From: Distichodus sexfasciatus
Taxonomy: Eukaryota; Chordata; Actinopteri; Characiformes; Distichodontidae
Direction: 5' to 3'
DNA length: 64,000 nt
Assembly (NCBI GenBank): GCA_032718565.1
Contig: JAVGVS010000041.1
Span: 189,501 to 253,500, forward strand
The position numbers and the translations under genes were made by a program. The notes below the pieces were generated by a model. The model did not search any database. It worked only from the letters and a program-made list of their open reading frames with translations, and was not told the DNA's origin. Of the stretch, positions 1 to 12,341 are shown in pieces. Each line of letters begins with the position of its first letter. The first letter of the stretch is position 1.

Positions 1-1047
1 TTTCATTATAACCCAGAGAATATTATATAACAGTATATAATATTATTAAAGAAAACGATTTTCACAACTTAACAGTTCATCCAATATATTTTTTTCTTCA
101 TTTCTTGTGCTGATATTTCAGATTCCCTTGGTGTGCAATTACCTATATGTCCAAGTCTTCTATTGCTATGTGACGACTTCTCTACTGCTTTGAATAAACA
201 ACGTTTAAGGGCTGCATTTAAACTATCTTGAAATTGTACCACTCAATCATTTTAAAGCTACCTTTTTGTTTGTTTGTTTTTCCTGAATAGTTTAATAATG
301 GAAGGCTTATGGTTGCAACTACTGTATCTCTGAAGACCTTGACAAATGCTATTTTTTCTGTTAAAAATCGTCTTTAATACGTTAGCCTCCCCTCTTTTGT
401 GTTGATTTGTTGGTATGCCTAGTTCGGAAGTCGAAAACAGCCAATACGAAGAAAATGTTTAAAAACTATTGTTAAAAAATGTCTTGTAATAATGCTATGA
501 ACATCAACAATTTAGTAAATTTCACTTGTTATTTGAGAATTTACTGAGATATGAGTGAATTGGTGACGTTTCACAACTCCGTTGGCGTTATGCGTGATGA
601 CGTCATGTTTTCCAAAATGGTGGGAACCCGGGAAAAGCCGGCTAAATGCTGAGAGAACTAGCACTTTTCCCGACCACAAAACAAAACTGAACGGAACCAG
701 CACCGGTGCGGTTTTCTAATTTAGTTCATTCAAATGTTCAAGCGAATAACGTAATGAAGTAATTGAATAAAGTAACAGATGCACGACCGAACAGTGAACA
801 CCGCCTCCATTTTGTTTGTCCAGGTCACGTGGGAGCGCCTTGGGGAGGAGGTTCCGCCATATTGGAACGGTCAAGATGCAGACTCAAGGTTACAGTCACA
901 AAACAAGAGTTTTTAATGTGACATGCACAATTGCACAGTTGATCATAGATTGTCTTTGTTAAAATACAGAACGAAGTAATTGAATAAATTGAAACAAAAA
1001 TAAGTTGGACTAAAGTCAAGTTAGACTATTGTGTGCAGGTTACATTT

Positions 1048-1260
1048 CATTGTGAACACGCCACAGCACACAGTGCACCACAGCGATATGTGACCTCTGC
1101 ATTTGACTCATTCGTGAAGAAGCTGTGGGCAGTTGACGTGCCATGCTTGGCGGCGGTACCTTGCTCATGACTACTACCTCAGTGTTACCTTTACTGGACT
1201 TGAACTGACAACTTTCCGATCATGAGGCTAACTGCCTACTATTACACTACCAGCTGCCCC
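1048..1260 (-). mobile_element. tRNA-derived SINE, family A
   Basis: Near-full copy in reverse: tail ATTGTGAACAC... at left, head ending CAGCTGCCCC at right. The tRNA B-box equivalent appears as GGACTTGAACTG. Family A has a tRNA-like head (GGCAGTTGGTAGTG, then GGTTCAAGTCCC), a middle with GGTACC and AAGCACTGCTCC, and a tail TGTTCACAATGACAAATAATCACT. Confidence 0.85.
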
Positions 1261-2212
1261 TAACAGTTACACTACTACTGCATGTACTTGTATAACTATG
1301 CATGTGACGACCAGAAATGGAGACTCAACACAGAAGCACAGTGTAAACAACACATAAATGTTATAACTGTTGTGTTGCTACTGACATCGTCCATCCCTTT
1401 GTGAACACAGTGTGCCCATCTTGTAAGGTCAAGTTCCTGCAGGATAATTATTTAGTTTCTTGAACATGACAAGGAGTTCAGTGCATCAATTCATCATATA
1501 TTGAGCTTGAACTATTTTGACCCCATGAATGCTAGCCAGCATTATTTTGAAAGCAATGTCATTCAATCATAGCTACAACTAAAATCTTTTCACAGATTCG
1601 CATTTGACACCAGCAGGAGGTGCTGTGTGGTCTTTTATTCATTTATTGGCGGCCTATAAGTTTGGGTCTGAAGGGGAGCTAATCTTTCAGCACAATCTTT
1701 CAACCTTGTATTTAGTTTTTTTCTAAAAGTAACCCTAAATCCGGTCCAGTTTATAATCCTTCACCCTTTACACACTGCTCCTGTCAGCTCCATTTTCCCC
1801 AGTTTTCTAACAAGAATGCTTATGGACTGCAAGCCCTGAGAATGTTCACTGAAAGCTGATTATGTCCACAAAAAGTGTGAGCCTTTTGTTAAATTTGAAG
1901 TGGGCTGTGGACACTAGTGGGCACATAATTTCACTATTGTCTTTGTTCTGTGTCTGAAGAAAGAAAACAAAACACTGCATTTCTTCCAGAAAAGGTGTCC
2001 AAGTCCTCATCTTACACAAACAAGATGTTCTTCTGATAGACTCTTGATCCACAGCACACAAGTCTGAGCAGAATTGATTAAAAGCTATGAGGGTTCGCCA
2101 ATGCTGTCTGTGTTTTGTTCAGCGGCTATGTTGTTGAGTCTTACAGATTTGTTATCTAAAACTGGTTTTGGCAGTGCCTCTGTGTCTGTTCAAAGATATT
2201 TTTAAAGATACT

Positions 2213-2436
2213 GTGGCAGTTGGTAGAGTAACAGTAAGGGAGTTTGACCTGTGATCAGAGGATCAGCGGTTTAAGTCCCAGGTCCGGAAAGGTACCACTG
2301 ATGTACTCATGGGCAAGGTTCTGTCCCGAAGCACTGCTCCTTGGGCCCTTCACAGGGGTCAAATGCAGAGCTCACATGTGTTTGTGGTGCACTGCATGCT
2401 GTGCTGTGTTCACAATGACAAATAATCACTCACTCA
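2213..2436 (+). mobile_element. tRNA-derived SINE, family A
   Basis: Near-full forward copy with head GGCAGTTGGTAGAGTAACAG, a degraded B box, AAGCACTGCTCC in the body and the tail TGTTCACAATGACAAATAATC. Confidence 0.88.
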
Positions 2437-4648
2437 TACTGGAATGCTCAGACATAACATTATGAGGTTGTTCAGGATAAGACGGATATTAGTGAGTGTC
2501 TCTGATAAGTGAATGAACAGTTGTTTTGTTCAAATGAATGTGTAAGGTGTGTATATGTAGGCCGCCTGTCATCATTGAGTCAGGGTATTTTTAGGTGTAC
2601 CCTGTTGTTTGCCGTACTAGTTTTCGCGGTTTCCTCCTAGCCAATTACTGGCGGCATTTTTAAATTCAAGTGACCCGACGCAGCTCTGATTGGTGGGTTG
2701 AGCAAGTGGGTGAAAGGGGAGGAGTAGCATGGTGATAACAGTTACACTTGTGCTCAAATGAAAGAAATATTTGCATATTTTATTTTCAGGTTTAGTGGTT
2801 ATGTGACTCTATGTGTATAAGTACACTTACTGACATGAATGGAAACCAAATCTCCATATAAGCGATTAAAAAACCTGAAAAATGATTTATTCTGAGTGAC
2901 GAGCAAAAATCATTCTTACTTCACACACTCGCTGAATCTCCATCCGTTCAACTGCTTGTTACAGCAAATGTCTGGTGAGCTACAAGTATCAGAATGCAGA
3001 AGAAGGGTGATTTAAGTGATGTAAAGAAACTTCTATGCTCACCCAAACTTAATGACAGAATGCTCTGGAAATTGATTTTAAAAATAGCAGTGTGTAGTGT
3101 TTCTGGGTGTAAATAGTTGACGAGCTACAGAGCAGACCTGTGGCAGATTAGAGCAGGCCAAATGTCTTTACAGTGCTTGAAAAACCTGACAATTAGGCTT
3201 TGTGGAGACAAGAAACAACTCATTCTGAAGAATTACAAGAACAAAGATGTAGAGGCATTGTAAGTGATCGCATGAGACTTTAAATTCCACTCATCTCTAT
3301 GATTTACAGGATGATACAAGAAAAAAATGTGAACATAAATTTTTCTTAATAACTATTACTGACAGCATTCTTTCCTTATTGAGCACAGCGTAGCAGTCTT
3401 CCAAAGGCTTTCTCCAGCATGATAACATAAGAGAAACATTCTAGTTACCTGGATGTAACAAAGAGCTGAGTGTGTGGAACGCCTTCCACAGTGACCAGCT
3501 CTCTCCCGTTGCGCACCTTTGAGAAGTGGTGGAATGAGAGAAGAAGCAGATGACAAACCTGCAGCAAATGAATGATTTTACTAAGTTAATATGAAGCTAA
3601 ATCTGTGGGCCACATTTTGAGCTCATTTTTGAATCTATGCCAGAATGCATCAATACATTTGTGAAGGCCAAAGGGGGCTTAAACACTGTATACATGTAAC
3701 AGTGTGTGGCTGTACTTGAAAGATTTGGTGTGTGTCCACACATTTACAGCAGTGTCAGTTCCATTTTTACCACTGTTTTTAAACCAACTGCATGAAACCC
3801 CTGAAATGCATGGCCTGAGCAGCGTGGGAATTGACCTGGTTCATCAAAAGCAAATTGTAATTTACACAAGTTTATTGATTTGTAAGATTTTGTCACACAT
3901 ATAGTTGTGACAGATGCAGGAGCACCCATCCAGGAGCAGCTACAGTCTTACACTAATCATACCAGGTCACGTTTCTCCAGAAAGGAAACACTGTCTGAAA
4001 TAAAGGAAAGTACAGGAACTTGAAGGTCCTCTTTTACCAGATTTCAATAATGTGTCAGGGAAGGTATCAGACCCTCACAGTCATGCATGCACACACACGC
4101 AGCAAGTAAATCACCAGCTACACCGGCGTAAATAGCAGCGTCTAGACGTCTGTCTGTGTACGGCGGCGACCTCACGTCTGTCGTTCCCCAATCCGGGACT
4201 CAGGGTTTTCTAACAAGTTTTTCCACCTCCAGAAACGGAATGACGCAGGACGGGCGACTTAAAAGAACATCACTCTTTTCAAATGCAGGATTGGTGCACT
4301 TCAAGAAAACACCTACTGCTGTCAAACGTGAGATAACACCAGTCTGGAGAAAGCAAAAGTTTTGTCACGGATCCTATCATGTAGGGAACTTGAGGTATTA
4401 TCTAATACAGCTGCAGCTAGCAATACCAGAAAAGCTCAAAATACCAGAAGACTTTTGACAGTGAATTTATGTAAAGCACCAAGTTGCCAAATTTGAAATG
4501 TGAAGTCTGAGCTTGCAATGTTTACGTCAGAAGCCGGTGTTGTGAAATAATCTCAGCTTTTCTGTTTTGTTTCAGATTCAAAGCCGCAGACAGGGAGTCA
4601 TTTCATTATCACTTCGCACGGATCCATGAATATCTGCACGCAAGCACA

Positions 4649-4658
4649 CACACGTACA

Positions 4659-4697
<39 letters not shown>

Positions 4698-4725
4698 ACA
4701 CACACATACACACACACACACACAC
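4649..4725. repeat. (CA)n microsatellite with CGTA/CATA interruptions
   Basis: About 75 bp of CA dinucleotides broken by GTACACACACATACA blocks. Confidence 0.9.
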
Positions 4726-7700
4726 CGAATTTCATCTTATTTAATCTTACTTTAGCTAGATGATGCTATAGCTATAGTTCACCTGCTAATGAAAATCAAT
4801 TCTTTTGACTTGTTGTAAAACATGCTTCATGTCCGCTGTATGAATTCACATCTTGGCATTCACTTGCATTTTTTAAGCATCAGAAGTTAACATATTTTTT
4901 AAGTATCTCAACTTCATGTTTTTTAAATTAAAAATTGATGCATGAAAACAAACAGCTAGCACACACCTCCAAACACACACACAGGGAATTTCAGCTTATC
5001 CAGTCTTATGTTAGGTAGATGTTACTATTATCTACATCTACTTATGAAAAAGACCATTGTTTTGAACCTTTTACAATTAAAATCACTTTAATTAAAATTT
5101 CAAGGTTTTGACGTTTGGTAGCAACTTTCTGTAGTATTTTTAAATGCATACCATCTTATTGGATTGAATCAGAGGTCCATGAAAGGGTTAAACATAAAAG
5201 TAATGTTCTTGTAATTACCGGGGGCCCTTTGGGTCATTACCTAGAGCTAGAACACACACACACACACACACACATGACTCCGTTTTTAGCAGTGTCACCT
5301 GAGAGTGGACAGATGTCCAAGGTCATAGGTCGTCCCCAGAAAGGTCAAAGCTGCAGCGAGGGAGAGCACTTCTAAAAACAAACAGAGGGTTTTCGCTCTC
5401 GAGGCAGACTTTCGGGAGAGTCGAGCCCTTAAGGATTTAATGACATGTGTTGCTAAAGTGAAAATCCCCCATTGTCATGTTATTATGAGGTGCGTTTGCT
5501 GCAGCATTGTGTAATTACACGGGCCATATCTACCTGTGAGGGCCTGCGCGGGTGTGTCCTGATGTATGCGAGCGCTCCGGGCTCCATATTTCAACGTGTG
5601 TGTGCCTGTGCGTGTGTGTTTGTGAGACCTGAAAGTACACTGTTGTTGTGTTCATTTATCCACGGACGTATGAAAATGTAGCAGCTGTGTGGTGCGTAAA
5701 TGCACCTGTCTCCTTCTGTCTGCGCTGCTTGTTTGTTTGGAGCCGAGTGTGGGAACTTCAGAGCAGGTCGCTGTGTGATTAGTGCTGTGTGTTTGAAGGA
5801 AAATCATTGTGTGGAACAGCAGGTGTGAGCGCTGCGTGTCGGCGTTATGTGTGCGTATGTGTGAGACGGAGAAACCCACTGGGGGCTCAGAAGACATTTC
5901 CTTCTGTATACTGTCGGGGACGTCACTGCGGAGTTAAAAACAACTCACACACACAAACAAACATTTGTTTAATAGTCGTGTAGAAAAACCAGGCCTTTTA
6001 TGTATCATTCTCACTTGAGTGGATGTTAGTTTAAATGCAGTTATCTAATCAGAAACTGGTGAGATTTTTATAATGCATTAATCAAAATGTTTAAATTAAT
6101 GTCTATTAGACTACACAACAACACCTCCCCACCCTTCTGCTTATACCACTCCTACTGATAGCTTACAAGCTAATTAATTTTAGGACAAGAAATTTTGCCA
6201 TTTACCACATCCTAGCATTCATCCACCATCATACATCAAGGAAAAGGTCAGCTTGATGGCAAAAGACTCTTGCTTCCCACAAACAGATTCCCCTGCACTT
6301 CTTCTACTGGATGATCAATATTTTATAAGTGGATTCTTTGCCTGTTATTAACTCTAACCTTTGCCAGTATTGTGAGAGTTCCTTTCCACTTCCCATGTAT
6401 AACAATTATGTATAGAGGGAAGTGGTAGAGCGTTAAAGTGCTTGACATTCCCATGTGATCTGCAGATCAAAAGAGCGTTATACTGACTGTCTAGTTCGAG
6501 AGATTGAAATAACATCGAGATAAGATATTCAACCGTTGGAGACTTATGTGTTGTTGTGGAACGTGGTTATTCTGGAAACTGGGGAAGTTAAAAGAATCTC
6601 ATGTCCTTTTTTAACCAGTTAATCTTGTCGTTTTTCTACTGGTCAACGTGTGTTGTAACGTGTGTTCATTCTGTCATTCCTTTTCCCAAGTGATTTCTTA
6701 TCATTCTTTTACTAGTTAATCCCTAAGCTCTCCTACCTGCTCACTTGCTTTTCTTCAATCAGTTGACCTCTTGAAATTCACCCACTCTTACCGGGACTGT
6801 ACCTTCTGGTGAAATATTGCAAGTCACTTTTATCAGCCCCCCACACAGACAGGCCCTGGTGTGTTTTTCCCTGTTTGTGGTGTGGAAAGCAGCTGTGAGA
6901 CATGCTTCTATTGAGCAGTGGGGTTCGTGATGGAGAGCAGATGACGGATTTACTGGTCTGTTGTGAACGTGTGAAAATGGTGCCTGGAGTGAAGGACTGT
7001 CTTTCCCACCATTGTTTACTCAGATCCCCAGGATATAGTTCGGAAGTGTGCTGGTTAACACTCTATCAGCTTATCACTTTGGCAATGGCCTTCTCCATCA
7101 ATCCAGGTTAACAAACTTGAACGTTTGACCAAGTGTTTTACTTCACTGCTCAGTCTCCTCCTCCTTTCACTCATTACTATTACTATTAAGGTTGATTCAA
7201 CATTCTTTATTTAGCACAAACATAGTTTAAAAGTATAACATGTAAAAATGTTCCCCAACTTGCTATTAAGACTGCAAACTTAATCAAACACTTTAAAATA
7301 CAAATATATAAAAATAAATACAAAATAGTATTAATTAGAACTTAATTAATAAATTGCTGGTTCATGCTCCAGAACAGCGCCTGTGTTTTCTCTTCAGGGA
7401 TCTTGTATATACTACTAAAACCATCAAAACTTTGCAAAGTGAACAATCACTTTTTTGTTTCTTATAACATGGAGTGCTTTGGCTTTTGAAGCCTGGGGTA
7501 TTTGAAAACCTTTACACTGAACATAGTGTTTTTCAACTATGGAGAAGAATATCTATTTAGAAACACTTTGCTGTCAAAAGTGAAAAACTTCTACCCTCTA
7601 AAACTGCCATGATATATGACGTGTTGCTTTACCTGAACAGCCTTTATAATAGGGCTGTAATAACTAACGTGGTAAAGCTGTTAATACTTGTACCATTTTT

Positions 7701-7735
7701 CCAACCATATACACTCAGTAATTGGTCTGTAACAT

Positions 7736-7950
7736 GAGGCAATTGGTAGTGTAATGGTTAGGTAGTTCACCCCATGATAAGAAGGTTACTGGTTCAAGTC
7801 CCGGACTGGTAAAGGTACCATTGAGATACTCATGAACAAGGTACCGTCCCCAAGCACTGCTCCTTGGGTGCTGCCAAAAAAAGTTGCCCACTGCTCCTTC
7901 ACAAATGGGTTACTGTGCTGTGTTCAGGATGATAAATAATGACTCATTCA
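7736..7950 (+). mobile_element. tRNA-derived SINE, family A
   Basis: Forward copy with an intact B box (GGTTCAAGTCCC) and AAGCACTGCTCC. It lacks the GAGCTCACATGTGG block before the tail, so it carries an internal deletion. Confidence 0.85.
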
Positions 7951-9811
7951 CTCATTTACTCATAATATATGGTACAAATGATGGTACTGTTCATATCCTA
8001 AAACTACAATTTGGATCATTAATGAAGAAAAACAGTTTAACTTTTCACATTTCCCTTGATCATAACAATCTCCCCTTTTCTGTATTTATTAAAGGTCATA
8101 AATGGGGCTATAAGGCTTAAAAGCTTAAATATGTTAATAAGCCTAACAATGAATCAAAGGTAATTGTGATCATTTCAATGAGACGCCATTAGCCTTCCCT
8201 CATTTTTAGCTACATTAGCATCTTTAACGGCAATGGCTTCTGAGAGTAATGTTAGTCGTTCTTGGAGTTCTCTAGTGAGACAGACAGAAGTGTCAGAGTG
8301 AGACGGGTTTATTAAACCGGGTCAGAGATGTTTCTGTGTCCGGTGTGTGTTCATTTACCCATCCACACTAAAACAGCACACACAGACACACACACACAGA
8401 CAGACAGACATGTAGCTCATCTGTCTAGCAGGATGTTGTTGGGTTTTTGAGGACATCCTCCGAGGACAATCCCAGACCAAGTTGTGAAGGGATGAATAGA
8501 TGGCTGCATGAATGAATGAACGAAGGCCCAGCTTTGTTGGGAAAGGCATGAGGGGAGGCGCTGACAGGGACGTTGTCTTGGAAGGAAGTGATTATATCAC
8601 AGAATCATTGTGCGACGATACCATTGTTGTATTTTTAGTGACCTGCAAACATGCCGACTACGTGCCGGTGTTAATGTGTGTTTGGGTTCTAATGATGATC
8701 TGTTTCACACGGATGTATAGTGGGATGTGTGTGTGTGTGTGTGTGTGTGTGACAGTATTTGTTTTGGAGCTGGCTAGATAGCTATATCACGACATATGGG
8801 CTTTCTGTTAGACCCTTTGACTTTCCTCAAAAGAGTCAGTAGGAAGCTCTTCCTGTTGTTGTGTACATGACAGTATGGAGGCTACATTATAAATAGCGTC
8901 TGGGACTAAAATGGGCCTTTACACCAGTATTACATTTTCTGGTCCTACTTGTTCGACATCAATATCTGTATTTTCTACTCCTCCTTATATTTTTAAACTG
9001 GCCTGTTATGAATTAAGTGAATGAGGCAATACAGATTGTGTATGCAAACTATTAAAATATACTGTATGCAAGACAGGTGTGGGGCAATGACAGCCTGAGG
9101 TGGAAGTGAAATATTAACATTCAAAATGTACAAGGAGCAGTGTAAGGTGCATGTACAATACATATACACATTGTTTCACAGATTGATGTTCCAAGGTTCC
9201 AATTTTCCAAAGTGACCAGTGTAAAGGCAGTTTAAAGCAATTAATAAATACTTTACATTTTCTTCTTTTCTTCTGTCTGTTTCCATCTTGGGTCTCCAGT
9301 GGATAATGTTGTCTGCAGGTTGTTTTGGTAAAAGTTTTACACCAGATGTCCTTCCTCACATAAACCTCCTCAAATACCCAGGCTTAGGCCTGGCACTAAG
9401 CAATACACCGACTTGTGCACCCACATTAGCTCAGCTTAATTCATCATTTAAACGTTTAATGTTTATTTAATCACTTATGAAAGGTTTACTGAAGTTAAGA
9501 CTGGTTTGTTTTAGGCGTAGGCCACACATTAGTTGACGGCAAAACATCAGAGTTGATGCCACACAAAGTTTAGAGTTCAGGCAGAGTGTGTGTGTGCGTG
9601 TGTGTTAAGGACGATCTATCACAAATAAGAAATGATGTGATCTTATGATATGATCTACTTTGTTGACGCCGATGTGTTAAAATGTTCTACATCTCTGAGC
9701 CAGAATGAGTTTTTGACCTAACCCTCACCTTTCATCTGTCCCTGCAGGTAAAGTGGGCAGGACTACATCTACAAACACTTCCTCAAAACCTCACGCACAC
9801 TCCACACCTTG

Positions 9812-9842
<31 letters not shown>

Positions 9843-10493
9843 CTTTCCAGGTGGAAGAAATGTATTGGGTGTTCCAACAGAAATGTGCTTTAGAATATGA
9901 GTGTGTGTTGGTGTGTGAGGGTTGGGTGTGTGTTTGTGAGTGTGTGGCGTCAGGCAGTATGGCTCCTGTTCTCTATCAATAGAGCTGAAAGGGAGAGAGA
10001 GAGAACGGGGGAGCAGTCAGACAGACAGACGACAGCGTGGGGAGGGAGAAGGAACTGAATTACTCCAAAAAATATGAACAATGTTGCAACGTCTTGACAC
10101 ACTTTAGTGACACACTCTGACTCACGCATACCTGATGGGCACAAAACTAATAAACCTTTATTTATGAGTTGTGATTTGAGCGGGAAAGTTATCAAAAATC
10201 TGTCAAATGGCTCCAGCATATCGGCAGTCAGATTGCAAAAATGTGGTGCTTTTCCGCAGTCTAAAATACAATGAATCTGAGCTGGGCTAAGTTAAGCTCT
10301 ATTCTCTAGCATCCACTCTTTGGAAAACAAAGCTTTGAAAATGAACACAATTACATTTACAGCAATATGTGAATACAATACAATTATAGAAATATTGTAA
10401 ATACAATTTATTAATGTAAATGTAATAATCATCCACGATTGAAGTTGAAGATTCTTTGTCAGAATCAGAACTATATCACAACTGGGGCATTTC

Positions 10494-11600
10494 CCAGTGT
10501 AATGGTTTGGGAGTTAGACCCATCAACGGAGGGTTGCCGGTTCACGTCCCGGACCGGTAAAAGCAAGGTGCCGTCACCAAGCACTGCTCCTCGGGCAGAG
10601 CTCACATTTGGTTTAGGTTGGTGATATGTAAAACGCTTTGTGACAATGTCTGTTGTGAAGAGCGCTAAATAAATAAAATGGAATTGAATTGCTTGCAGTC
10701 AGAGGCGGACAGTAACTAAGTAAATTGACTTGAGTACTGTACTTAAGTGGAGTTTTTGAGTATCTGTACTTCACTTGAGTAGTATTTTATTTGGAAACTT
10801 ATGACTTCCACTTCACTACATTTTAAAGACAAATACTGTACTTTTTACTTCACTACATTTCTATCAAGGTTCTCGTTACTCGTTACTTTCAAGTCTGTGG
10901 GTAAAGTGGATGTTATTCCCCCTTTTCTAAAAGGTGATTGCTTGTTTGACAGGTGACAGTCTATCAGTAATCAGCAGGGTTACATCACACCTGTAGACTG
11001 TAGCTATAAAACCAAGTTCAGACAGTTCTGCTGTTTTCTGTCTTGATTAGAACATTGCTGCTGTTGGAAAGTCATGAAGCTAGAGGTGTAGAGCTGGGTT
11101 TTAAGCAGGTTGGAATGTTGATTTGATGTTGTGAGCTGTATTTACAGCTACTGCACTGTCCTCCTGATTAACATACATATATATGTGTGCACACACTGCC
11201 AGAGCTGTATCAGAACACTACCATGCTGTTTTGTTTGGTGTGTAGTGTTACAATTAATTCATAAAATAAACTAAAGACTGGTTTTCTTTATCAGTTGAGG
11301 TTGTGTTTCATTCTGGAACATTCTACCAATTCCTTATTCTACAGCTTCTACAAGCTAGTCAGAGGCCTTAGGTGTTATAAGTGTTGCGGTGATAATGCAA
11401 CAATGCGGTGAAAGAAGATGTACTTTTAATACTTAAGTATTAAGTATTAAAATTTGACTGTACGACTTTCACTTGTATTGGAGTAACATTTGACTAGTGG
11501 TATCTGTACTTTCACTTAAGTAATGAAGTTTGCTACTTTGTCCACCTCTGCTTGTAGTGCATTGTGTGGTGTGTTGTGTTCACAATGACAAATCGTTCAC
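10494..11600 (+). mobile_element. tRNA-derived SINE, family A, mosaic and split by a hAT-like insertion
   Basis: The head and body (10494 to about 10616) run to GAGCTCACATTTGG and then switch to a different tail with ACGCTTTGTGACAATG and GAGCGCTAAATAAATAAA. The usual family A tail (GTGCATTGTGTGG...TTCACAATGACAAAT) resumes only at 11558, beyond the 851 bp element at 10700-11550. The order shows an older SINE, an inserted or exchanged tail and a later transposon insertion. Confidence 0.75.
10700..11550. mobile_element. Non-autonomous hAT-like DNA transposon with 8 bp target-site duplication
   Basis: It starts CAGAGGCGGACAGTAACTAAG and ends with the reverse complement of CAGAGGTGGACAAAGTAGC. 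It is flanked by CTTGCAGT (10692-10699) and CTTGTAGT (11551-11558), an 8 bp duplication with one mismatch. ACTTGAGTA/ACTTAAGTA-rich termini are typical of a widespread fish MITE. No transposase frame lies inside. The 8 bp duplication supports the hAT superfamily. Confidence 0.82.
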
Positions 11601-11766
11601 TAGAATCAGTGATACACAAGTACAACATGTAGTGAAATATATTCTGATCATTCCAAAGACTGTGCAAATTTAGAAACCAACAGATTAAGTTAAAGAAATT
11701 GTACAAGAATAAAAATATATAGAATAAATAATGTGTCCTAAATAGAGATAGATTTATACTATAAAC

Positions 11767-12341
11767 TAGGCATTGAAATTAATCACATAAACGATGCATT
11801 GCGGTGCAGATGTGGACAATTCTACATCGATGCAGTGGCAGAGCGTAATAGTTTATATTGAGGGTTTTCTAGTGGTGGTCCTCTGCCCCTAGGCATTAGC
11901 AGGTGGTCAATGACATGCAATCCAGTTTCACTACTGAAATTTTTCACTTTTCCCGCATTATTTTTATTTTTCAGATAATTTAAGCATCTTTATAAATAAT
12001 GAATTTAATGCAAATATCTAAAAAGTTATAGAAAAAACTCCTTCCTGCTTAGTCTGAGTAATGGTCCCTGAGACAGAAGCAGTTGAAAACACCTGGATTA
12101 TATCATAATGACATCGCTTGGTGATTTTCTGGCTGAGGCATAAAAATTGAAAAGTAGTTGAAAAGAACATGTCGTTAGTAACTATGGCTGCCCGATCTGC
12201 AATCCATGCCCAGTCTGCGTACAATGTGAAATAATGTAGAAAAATTGTTGGGATGCATCGAGGTATCATATTGAATTGAATCACCGACCTGATAATTGTA
12301 ACCGAATTGAATTATGAGACCAGTGAATCTTCACACCTCTA
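11767..12341. mobile_element. hAT-like MITE, second family, with perfect 8 bp target-site duplication
   Basis: Flanked by CTATAAAC at 11759-11766 and 12342-12349. The left end TAGGCATTGAAATTAATC and the reverse-complemented right end TAGAGGTGTGAAGATTC are related inverted repeats. It has no coding capacity. A related copy in reverse ends at about 49716 with TAGGGGTGTTGAAATGC and shares internal blocks (GATGCATTG, TCTACATCGATGCA, AGGTGGTC). Confidence 0.8.

Noticed and set aside
7800..7812. B-box-like GGTTCAAGTCCC sequences considered as genuine tRNA genes
   Set aside because: The surrounding sequence does not fold as a full cloverleaf with a CCA-ready acceptor stem; each lies at the head of a SINE with a conserved non-tRNA body and tail.
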